Assembly (NCBI GenBank): GCA_041494445.1
Contig: JBGQAU010000005.1
Location: 4,920 to 68,919, forward strand
Length of the DNA stretch: 64,000 nucleotides
Source: JAIQFR01 sp041494445
Lineage (GTDB): Bacteria; Acidobacteriota; Polarisedimenticolia; Polarisedimenticolales; JAIQFR01
Reading direction: 5' to 3'
The position numbers and the translations under genes were made by a program. Shown piece by piece: positions 17,020 to 22,997 of the stretch (positions within the stretch are counted from its first letter, which is position 1; every line of letters starts with the position of its first letter). The notes under the pieces were generated by a model. The model was given only the letters and a program-made list of their open reading frames with translations. It did no database searches and was not told the DNA's origin.

Positions 17020-17265
17020 TCAACATGGCATCGGCTCTTGTGGCGGGTGCGCCTCCGCGGCCTCCACGTCGAGCCCGACTTCCGGCGCCGGGCCGAACGT
17101 CCAGCGCAACGTGGCGGAGCCCCCACAGGCGGGGCAGGTTCCGTCGTGCCGCGTCCCATCTGGGAACGTCCAGCCAAGCCGGACGCCGTGACAGGTGGAG
17201 CACTCGCCGAGGCGGAAGCGGCGGACGTGATCTTCAAGGCGTTCCAGGCGGCCTCGGATGCTCAT
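17020..17265 (-). CDS. Small zinc-ribbon protein (81 aa)
   Basis: An 81-residue protein with an N-terminal charged helix (RGRLERLEDHVRRF) and a two-knuckle zinc ribbon, CSTC and CPACGG, about 22 residues apart. The start ATG overlaps the stop of the preceding gene (ATGA). It belongs to a chain of three coupled small genes together with the 87-residue gene and the HTH gene upstream. It may bind nucleic acid; function unknown. Confidence 0.6.
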   Translation of the reverse strand: MSIRGRLERLEDHVRRFRLGECSTCHGVRLGWTFPDGTRHDGTCPACGGSATLRWTFGPAPEVGLDVEAAEAHPPQEPMPC

Positions 17266-17525
17266 GAGGGAATCCCCCCGGGGATCCTGACGTGCCTCGC
17301 TCTCCCGACCTCGCGCCCGCACCGCGCGCACCGGCCGGCCGCGTCCAGCTCCACGTCGGCCGCCTCGCGCACTGAGTAGGCTTCAGGGAGGCCGGTCGCG
17401 GCGACGGGTACCGGCGTACCGTCCGAGAGGAGAACGACGAACGGGACGGCGCCGGGCGCCTGACACGGGCAAGCGTTGCCGCCGAGGCGCCGTTCAATCG
17501 AGTCAAGGCGTGATCGGACTCTCAT
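17262..17525 (-). CDS. Small hypothetical protein with CxxC pair (87 aa)
   Basis: An 87-residue protein with the same general plan as its downstream neighbour: a basic N-terminal helix (RSRLDSIERRL), then CPCQ and later CARCGR. The two genes may be diverged duplicates. Both ends overlap neighbouring genes by ATGA, indicating translational coupling. No family is recognised. Confidence 0.55.
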   Translation of the reverse strand: MRVRSRLDSIERRLGGNACPCQAPGAVPFVVLLSDGTPVPVAATGLPEAYSVREAADVELDAAGRCARCGREVGRARHVRIPGGIPS

Positions 17526-17902
17526 CGTTGCTCCCCTTGTGCCAACCGCGCCTCAAGCGCGTCGAGCCGGGTTTCAAGGATCGCCAGCTCGTGAATACGG
17601 ACCATGCTTTCCAGAACCGTTCGGCACGCCCCAAGCGCAACGGGCTCGTTCGCGGAGGACACGAGCTGAGTGAGGCGGGCAAGAACAGCGTCCGCGAGCC
17701 CGGCGAGCCCGGCCGCCGTCACCGCGAGGCTTCGACCGCGGACCCGGTTCAACTGCTCCCGGAACGCGGGATCGCGCATCCGGCGCGCGACGGTGCGGGG
17801 CGAGACCCCGGCCGCCACCGCTGCTTCCGCCCACGTGGCCCCGGTCGCGAGCGCCGTCAAGAGCGCCTGTTCGCCGGGGGCTCCGGGTCCTCTACGCGCC
17901 AC
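17522..17902 (-). CDS. HTH protein resembling phage terminase small subunit
   Basis: A 126-residue protein with an N-terminal helix-turn-helix (ALATGATWAEAAVAAGVSPRTVARRM) and a long helical C-terminal half (ETRLDALEARLAQG at the end). This is the layout of small-terminase or phBC6A51-type HTH proteins found in phages and satellites. The start is a GTG with GGAGGT five bases upstream; an ATG 13 codons earlier has no such site. No large terminase gene accompanies it, so if it packages DNA it would need a helper phage. Confidence 0.55.
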   Translation of the reverse strand: MARRGPGAPGEQALLTALATGATWAEAAVAAGVSPRTVARRMRDPAFREQLNRVRGRSLAVTAAGLAGLADAVLARLTQLVSSANEPVALGACRTVLESMVRIHELAILETRLDALEARLAQGEQR

Positions 17903-18036
17903 GTGACACCTCCGGCCCCCCGTGGACGCCTGGACGGACACCGGCGCGCCCGGGCTCCTGGCCGGTTCGTGGCGCCGCCGTTTCTCGTGGGGAGCATCGG
18001 CCCGTTGAGCGCATGGGGCGCGGTTGCCACGAGTCC

Positions 18037-18073
18037 GGGCGGCCCCCCGGAGCCCTAGCGGGGGGGGCCGCCT
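18037..18073. terminator. GC-rich hairpin between helicase and HTH genes
   Basis: An inverted repeat of about 12 base pairs (GGCGGCCCCCC on the left, GGGGGGCCGCC on the right) with a short loop, downstream of the helicase gene on the minus strand. There is no T-tract, so it may be a weak or factor-assisted terminator or part of the origin-like region. Confidence 0.4.
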
Positions 18074-18083
18074 CGTGGCGGTG

Positions 18084-18218
18084 GAGGTCGTGTGCGGTCG
18101 TGCTGCGGTCGTGCGGTCGTACCGTCGTACAACAACCGCATTTTTCTTTAAGGGGTGCAGCAGTCGTCATTCAGGCTCCCATATCCGCCGTGCAGTCGTT
18201 TGCGGTCGTTGCGGTCGT
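18084..18218 (+). repeat. Iteron-like GCGGTCGT repeats around an AT-rich patch
   Basis: Five exact copies of GCGGTCGT at 18094, 18105, 18113, 18202 and 18211, with degenerate copies at about 18084 and 18193. Two groups flank a patch rich in A and T (about 18127-18152). The right group lies inside the 3' end of the helicase gene. Repeats plus an AT-rich patch beside a RepA/DnaB-like gene look like a replication origin or a regulator binding array. Inference from pattern only. Confidence 0.45.
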
Positions 18219-19666
18219 GGGCTCCCGGTGAGGAAGTACCGCATCTGTTTGCCGTCCTTCCGGCGTTCGATCCGACCTCGCTTTCGGAGCGCCCCGAGGG
18301 CGCCATCCGCCGCCCGCTCGGAGTACCCAGAGCGGCCGATGATCTCGCCCCGAAGGAGCCCCGAGCCGGCGGCCTCCTCCAACAAGGCAACGATGGAGTC
18401 CTGCACGCGATCCGAGGCGCGGTCCACGTTCCCGGCGTACTCCACGCGGACGGGACCGTTATCCTCCGCGTCCGGTTCCAGCCCGGTCAGTTCCAGGAGG
18501 AACGGTGCCGGGAGCGCGGAGTGTCTGGTTTTCGTCGGGATCAGCGCGAGCCGTTCTTGCCGGCGTTCAAGGCCGAAGTGCGCGTCTGCCCTGTTTCGCT
18601 TGTCGAGGCTGCCCCGAAGCGCCTGGTCCGGTGCGTCGAGGTCCGGTTCTCCCGTTACTTTTCGCGTGTGGTCGGTGAGGATGATCCCGCACCCCAGCTC
18701 GACGCGGAGCGGGTCAAGCGCCTGAGTGAACACGGCCGAGATATCTTCGGACGTGTTCTCACGCGCGGTCGTCGCGCGGCGGAAGCTGTCCACGATCAGG
18801 AACTCAGTCCGCCACTCACCGAGGCTCGCGATCAGTCGGCCGAGGCTCTTGGGGTCGTCCAGTTGCAGCCGGCACCGAATGAGCTGGACTCGCCCCGCGA
18901 GTTTCTCCGCGGTGATCTCTTCGCCGAGCGCGAGTCGTTGCAGGCGGCCGTCCGTTTCCCACGGCCGCGATTCGAGGTCGAGGATCGCGACGCGGTAGGG
19001 CCGCGTCACCTCGAAACGGCCCCAGAGCGTTCGACCCGTCGCGAGGCTCAGACTCGCCGAAAGCACGAGCCAGCTTTTTCCGATTCCGCCGGGACCCGTT
19101 ACCAGAACAACGTCACCTTCGGCGATGGCCTCGCGAGCGGCCCACGGGACCGGCGGGGTCGGTCGTGGGAGCACGTCGGCCGCGTCCTCGGCTGGGAGGA
19201 GCGCGGCGCCGGCGCCGAGGCGGATCGCGCCGAGAGCGTCACGCGCGACCCCGAGGAGCGCCGACAGCTCGACGTCGGTTGTCCCGTTCGCCGCGGCCTC
19301 CGTGATCTCGGCGCCGATGCGTACCGCGTCGCGGCGGTGCGCCCGGTCGCGGACGATCCGGGCATACGCTTCCGCGTTCCTGGAATGGGGACACGCGGAG
19401 TCGAGGTCGGCGACATACGCGGGGCCGCCGGCCGCTTCCAGCTCGTGCGTCCGTTCCAGCTCTGAGCAGACGGTGCGGAGGTCGAGCGGGCCGCCGGCGT
19501 CTGCTACGGACAGGAACGCGCGCCAGATGATGCGGTGTGGCCCGACGTAGAAATGCGAGTCCGAGAGGATCGCGCGGGCCGCATCGAACGCTTCACGCGA
19601 GAGCAGCGCGGCGCCGAGGACAGCGCGCTCAGCGTCGCGATCGTGGGGGAGCGCGCCGGGGATCAT
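18167..19666 (-). CDS. DnaB-N / RepA-type AAA ATPase, element replicative helicase
   Basis: A 499-residue protein. Residues 1-110 match the DnaB N-terminal domain (LPHDRDAERAVLGAALL, GGPAYVADL). A RepA-like ATPase (AAA_25) follows with Walker A GPGGIGKS at 191-198 and Walker B FLIVDS at 289-294, and DHTRK further on. The C-terminus is a winged-helix-like domain. Host DnaB (45384) has a similar N-domain but a different motor. The start ATG overlaps the stop of the upstream small gene. It probably unwinds element DNA at an origin; loading on host primase through the DnaB-like N-domain is inferred. Confidence 0.8.
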   Translation of the reverse strand: MIPGALPHDRDAERAVLGAALLSREAFDAARAILSDSHFYVGPHRIIWRAFLSVADAGGPLDLRTVCSELERTHELEAAGGPAYVADLDSACPHSRNAEAYARIVRDRAHRRDAVRIGAEITEAAANGTTDVELSALLGVARDALGAIRLGAGAALLPAEDAADVLPRPTPPVPWAAREAIAEGDVVLVTGPGGIGKSWLVLSASLSLATGRTLWGRFEVTRPYRVAILDLESRPWETDGRLQRLALGEEITAEKLAGRVQLIRCRLQLDDPKSLGRLIASLGEWRTEFLIVDSFRRATTARENTSEDISAVFTQALDPLRVELGCGIILTDHTRKVTGEPDLDAPDQALRGSLDKRNRADAHFGLERRQERLALIPTKTRHSALPAPFLLELTGLEPDAEDNGPVRVEYAGNVDRASDRVQDSIVALLEEAAGSGLLRGEIIGRSGYSERAADGALGALRKRGRIERRKDGKQMRYFLTGSPRPQRPQTTARRIWEPE

Positions 19667-19884
19667 GCTGCACCGCCGATCCGCTCCGCAGGCCGATGCA
19701 CGTCCACGGAAACCCGCGTCCGCCTCGCGTTTCCTCGGCTGCGTTTCGCCGGATGTCCGTCCACGAGCCCGAGACGCAGTTGGGCCGCGCGTTCGGTAAG
19801 TCTGAGGATGCCATCCGTATCGAGCCGATCCGCGGACCGCAGGAGAACCGCGAGCAGCTCCGCGCGGAGCGTCGCGGCGGTCAT
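19663..19884 (-). CDS. Small basic hypothetical protein (73 aa)
   Basis: A 73-residue protein with an N-terminal helix (TLRAELLAVLLRSADRL, LTERAAQLRLGL) and an Arg-rich tail. Its stop overlaps the helicase start and its start overlaps the preceding gene by ATGA. Coupling suggests it works with the helicase, possibly as a DNA-binding accessory, but there is no recognised domain. Confidence 0.5.
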   Translation of the reverse strand: MTAATLRAELLAVLLRSADRLDTDGILRLTERAAQLRLGLVDGHPAKRSRGNARRTRVSVDVHRPAERIGGAA

Positions 19885-20171
19885 GGCCGGGCCTCGGCGG
19901 CCACCGGGGCATCGGCGGGGTGGATGATGTTGAGGTGGTACAGGTACTTGTGCGGGCCGAACGACACGAGCCCCTGTGTCCGCCGGATCTCGCGAAGGGT
20001 CCCCCTCGCGTCCCGGTGCTGAAGTGAAACGACGCGGACGCAGCCGACCCGGCCCACGAGCGGCGCGAGCTGCTCTCGCTTGCGCCTGGTCCGCTCGTTC
20101 TCTTCGGCTCGCGCCTCATCGTGGGTGACGCGCAGTCGCTCTAACCTAGCCTCAAGGTCTCTGAGGTTCAT
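19881..20171 (-). CDS. Small hypothetical protein (96 aa)
   Basis: A 96-residue protein: a charged coiled-coil N-terminus (LEARLERLRVTHDEARAEENERT), then a compact domain (VVSLQHRDARGTLREIRRTQGLV, HKYLYHLNIIHP). It is the third gene of the right-end operon and overlaps both neighbours by ATGA. No family is recognised. Confidence 0.5.
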   Translation of the reverse strand: MNLRDLEARLERLRVTHDEARAEENERTRRKREQLAPLVGRVGCVRVVSLQHRDARGTLREIRRTQGLVSFGPHKYLYHLNIIHPADAPVAAEARP

Positions 20172-20794
20172 GGCCGCACCTCAACGGCCGGGCGCCGAGG
20201 ACGCCACGAGGCAAGCCACCGCAAGGCAGCCTCGCGCGGGATCGCGAGCCGCGGCATTGCCGGGTTGCCGTCCTTGATGACCGAGAGTCGGCCGCGCCGG
20301 ATCGCGCTGTAGATCGTCGGGAGCGCGGGCGCGGGTGGCCGGGTTACGGCTTGGAGCTGTTCGGGAGTGAAACTCGGGAAGGGCGGGAGTGGTGGGGGTG
20401 GGTCGGAGTCGCCGGTACTTGGGCCGTCGCGAGTCGTGGACGCACGGGACGCGCCAGCGGTGCACCGGGCTTGCCGATGCGCTCCACGGGGCCGCGCTAC
20501 GCGCTGGACGGGCCTCCTGGTGCGGAGCGCCGTCCAGCGGGCGAGGCGGACGGCCCGGGACTCTCTCAGGAGCACGGCCGGAAGAACGATCCGCCGTCGC
20601 CGCTCCGGCCGGGTGAACTCGTAGGACCGCTTCAACCGCTCGACGGTTTCAAGGCTCGCCTTGGCCGCCGCGGTCTCGCCGCGCCGGGCGAATCCTTCGG
20701 CACGGGCCTGGTACCGCTTGATGTCTGTCGCGAGGTCCGAGCGTGTGAGCCGCGACCCGACCCCCACGCCGTGCTGAAAGACGAGGATTGCCAC
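20168..20794 (-). CDS. Protein with C-terminal excisionase-like HTH (208 aa)
   Basis: A 208-residue protein with a GTG start behind a strong AGAGGAGG site. The N-terminus is helical and basic; a proline-rich linker in the middle (PPPPLPPFPSFTP) connects to a C-terminal domain with PTIYSAIRRGRLSVIKDGNPAMPRL, the turn-wing pattern of excisionase/MerR-like DNA-binding domains. It may regulate excision or replication. The linker is low-complexity and could be variable. Confidence 0.55.
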   Translation of the reverse strand: MAILVFQHGVGVGSRLTRSDLATDIKRYQARAEGFARRGETAAAKASLETVERLKRSYEFTRPERRRRIVLPAVLLRESRAVRLARWTALRTRRPVQRVARPRGAHRQARCTAGASRASTTRDGPSTGDSDPPPPLPPFPSFTPEQLQAVTRPPAPALPTIYSAIRRGRLSVIKDGNPAMPRLAIPREAALRWLASWRPRRPAVEVRP

Positions 20795-20806
20795 GGTGGT
20801 CCTCCT

Positions 20807-20932
20807 CTACTCGCCGAGTGCCGATGCGATCAAGCGCCGCACCAGGCTCGACAAGGAGCGGTCCTCGGCTCGGGCGCGTGCCTCAAGCAGGGCCTTGATT
20901 TCGTGCGGGACAGTCACGTTGAGCGCGGTCAT
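20807..20932 (-). CDS. Ribbon-helix-helix regulator (41 aa)
   Basis: A 41-residue protein with the CopG/Arc fold: a strand (ALNVTVPHEI) followed by two helices (ALLEARARAEDRSLSSLVRRLIASAL). The start ATG has AAAGGAGG nine bases upstream; the longer frame is not needed. It is the first gene of the minus-strand operon, directly behind a strong promoter, so autoregulation of the element's replication genes is likely. Confidence 0.7.
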   Translation of the reverse strand: MTALNVTVPHEIKALLEARARAEDRSLSSLVRRLIASALGE

Positions 20933-20971
20933 CGAGTCTGCCTCCTTTCGTGAAGGGTTTGTCATGAACGA

Positions 20972-21001
20972 ACAGTAACGCCGACGCGCCGCCATTGTCA
21001 A
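20972..21001 (-). promoter_or_regulatory. Sigma70-like promoter of the element operon
   Basis: On the minus strand a perfect TTGACA (21001-20996) is followed by 18 bases and TACTGT (20977-20972). It lies 40 bases upstream of the ribbon-helix-helix gene and points into the helicase operon. Confidence 0.6.
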
Positions 21002-21081
21002 GAGTGATTCAACACTTTGGCAGCCCGCCGGCTGCACCACTACCACACAGCCACGGGACCCCGCGAGACCGGGCGCCGCGT

Positions 21082-21100
21082 GTGTCCGTTTTCTGTCCGT
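21082..21100 (+). repeat. Paired TGTCCGT repeats at right end of element
   Basis: TGTCCGT occurs at 21083-21089 and 21094-21100, an 11-base period, in the same orientation as the TGTCC(G/A)T pair near the left end. Candidate arm-type integrase binding sites about 165 bases inside the right core. Confidence 0.35.
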
Positions 21101-21169
21101 CCGCTGCGTAACTATGCGTCCGGGGTGCTGATGTTTCGGGAATGCGCGTGATCGGCCCGAAACCCCCTG

Positions 21170-21210
21170 ATAAACGAAAAGCGCGGCGAGCCGTGAAACC
21201 CGCCGCGCTT
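21170..21210 (-). terminator. Rho-independent terminator downstream of carboxyltransferase
   Basis: A perfect 10-base-pair stem, CGCCGCGCTT paired with AAGCGCGGCG, with a 12-base loop; on the minus strand it is followed by TTTTCGTTT. It begins about 50 bases after the carboxyltransferase stop and lies inside the element. It should end the accC-carboxyltransferase transcript before the element operon and before the biotin-carrier gene. Confidence 0.75.
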
Positions 21211-21261
21211 CACTGTCAAAGTTATGCTTATCGAGACAATGGGCTCCGCTCGTTCATCTTC

Positions 21262-22986
21262 TCACCCCGCGAGGACCGACAGATCGTGCAACGACCAGAT
21301 CCGAGGGTTCTTCACCCGCCGGTAGCCGATCGACTGGTACGCCATGGCGACCGCGGACTCGATCCAGAGCCTAAGCTCCCCGGGGCGGACGATCTCGTCC
21401 ACGTCCATGCGGGAGGCGGCGAGCACCGGGTCCATGTCGCGGCTGATGCGCGCCTCGACCGCCTCCATGCCTCTCCGGGTCTCTTCCGCCTCCTCGGGGG
21501 TCTTCGCCACGATGTTGAAGTGGTCGTCGAGCTTCGCGTTGTAGGCCCCGATCGCCAGCGTCTTCCCCTCCATCACGGCGAGCCGCGTCATCGGGGTCGC
21601 GAGCTGGAGCACTGGCCGATACGGAAGCCCCGAGAGGGCGTAGTACCCCGCTCCCGACGCCTTCCGCAGGAGCACCGTGAACATCGGCACGGCGTTGGCC
21701 GAGTTCGTGTAGATCAGGCTCGACCCGTAGCCGAGAAGCCCCTCCCGCTCGGCCTCGGGGCCGATGTCGAAGCCGGAGATGTCCTGGAGCCAGATGATCG
21801 GGATCCCGTCGTCGTTCAGCGCGCGGGAGAACTGCGAGACCTTGGCAATCCCCTCCCGATAGAGGATCCCTCCCGGGCGCTTCGCGTCGCGCTTCACGGG
21901 ATCGTCCGTCAGGAGCGGATTGTTCGCGATGAACCCGGCATAGAGGCCGCCCACCCTCCCCACGCCGCAGATCATCTCGGGACCCACCCCGGGAAGCACT
22001 TCCCAGAACAGCGAGTGGTCGACGAGCCGCGCCAGGACATGGCGCATCTCGAACCCCATGCGGTGATCGACGGGAAACAGGCCCTCCAGCTCCGATGGCG
22101 GATACGCGGGGGGCGCCGGGTCGGCGCCGTAACGGTAGTACTCCCAGGCGGGACTCGGGAGCTTCGCCACCTCCGCGCGCAGCCGGTCGAGGAGCACCGC
22201 GTCGTCGGGAACCCGGTGGTCGGCGCAGCGGCTCTGATGGACGTGGACGTCGGGCCCGCCGATGGACAGCGACGTGATCTTCTGCGACTTGCCCCCCTTC
22301 ACCAGGGCGGCGCCCGCGATCACCATGTAGGCCTGCTCGGTCATGTAGACCACGTCGCTGATGATCGGCATGTAGCCGCCGCCCGCGATGCAGTCGCCGT
22401 GAACCCCGGCGATCTGGGGCACCCCCGCCGCCGAGAGGAGCGCGTTCATCCGGAAGATCCCGCCGGCGCCGGTGCGGCCGGGGAAGGTCTGCGACTGCTC
22501 CGGAAGGAAGAGCCCCGACGAGTCCACGAGGTAGATCACCGGGAGGCGGAGGCTGAGGGCCGCTTCCTGCGCCCGCTGGATCTTCTCGGGCGTCCGCGGC
22601 CACCACGACCCGGACGCCACCGTGTTGTCGTTGGCGATCACCACCACCCATCGGCCGTGGACGCGGACGAACGCGGTCACCACCCCCGCGCCCGGGGACG
22701 TCCTCGCGTCCTCGCCGAAGGTCCGCCCCCAGTTCACCAGGGTGCCGATGGGAAGCACCGGACTGTCGGAGTCCTTGAGCCGCTCCACCCGCTCCCAGGT
22801 CGGCAGCTTCCCCTTCTCGCGGACCCTGGCCTCGTACTTCGGACCCCAACCGGCCCGCACCGCCGCTCGCTTGCTTTCCAGCGCGCGCCCTTGCTCTTCC
22901 GCCGCATCGCACTGCGCCCGCCACACGTCGTCTCGGAGGAAACGCTCGTGCGGCTCGCCGATCGGCTCCAGGATCACCTTGGCCAC
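21262..22986 (-). CDS. Acyl-CoA carboxylase carboxyltransferase (GcdA/PccB-like)
   Basis: A 574-residue carboxyltransferase with two crotonase-like halves in one chain. The N-half has VIYLVDSSGLFLPEQ and the oxyanion segments GGIFRMNALLSA and GDCIAGGGYMP; the C-half has ARPGGILYREGI-like and DISGFDIGPEAEREGLLGYG motifs and the acyl-binding ASGAGYYALSG region. It resembles glutaconyl-CoA decarboxylase alpha and related carboxyltransferases, transferring CO2 from biotin to an acyl-CoA; the substrate is not decidable. The start is a GTG with a G-rich site, 11 bases after accC. Its biotin-carrier partner is separated by the integrated element. Confidence 0.88.
   Translation of the reverse strand: MAKVILEPIGEPHERFLRDDVWRAQCDAAEEQGRALESKRAAVRAGWGPKYEARVREKGKLPTWERVERLKDSDSPVLPIGTLVNWGRTFGEDARTSPGAGVVTAFVRVHGRWVVVIANDNTVASGSWWPRTPEKIQRAQEAALSLRLPVIYLVDSSGLFLPEQSQTFPGRTGAGGIFRMNALLSAAGVPQIAGVHGDCIAGGGYMPIISDVVYMTEQAYMVIAGAALVKGGKSQKITSLSIGGPDVHVHQSRCADHRVPDDAVLLDRLRAEVAKLPSPAWEYYRYGADPAPPAYPPSELEGLFPVDHRMGFEMRHVLARLVDHSLFWEVLPGVGPEMICGVGRVGGLYAGFIANNPLLTDDPVKRDAKRPGGILYREGIAKVSQFSRALNDDGIPIIWLQDISGFDIGPEAEREGLLGYGSSLIYTNSANAVPMFTVLLRKASGAGYYALSGLPYRPVLQLATPMTRLAVMEGKTLAIGAYNAKLDDHFNIVAKTPEEAEETRRGMEAVEARISRDMDPVLAASRMDVDEIVRPGELRLWIESAVAMAYQSIGYRRVKNPRIWSLHDLSVLAG
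21265..21272. repeat. Putative right attachment core CCCCGCGA
   Basis: Second copy of the eight-base direct repeat, inside the last codons of the carboxyltransferase gene. The element may supply the present stop codon, so the reading frame's last residues could differ from the uninterrupted allele. Tentative because the match is short. Confidence 0.4.
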
Positions 22987-22997
22987 GTTCCCCCCCC

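Larger units (their letters stand above)
12509..21272. mobile_element. Integrated phage-like or plasmid-like element splitting the acc operon
   Basis: About 8.8 kb between carboxyltransferase and biotin-carrier genes that would otherwise be adjacent in one operon. It carries a tyrosine integrase at the left end, an XRE-type HTH protein, a ribbon-helix-helix protein at the right end, a DnaB-N/RepA-like helicase, an excisionase-like HTH protein, a small HTH protein resembling phage terminase small subunits, several short coupled genes, and one cargo gene for a secreted protein. No capsid, portal, large terminase or tail genes are visible, so it looks like a satellite, a mini-integrative plasmid or a decayed prophage. 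The edges are placed at an 8-base direct repeat and are approximate. Confidence 0.8.

Noticed and set aside
18084..18218. GCGGTCGT repeats as a CRISPR array
   Set aside because: Units are 8 bases with short irregular spacing and no unique spacers; no cas genes nearby.
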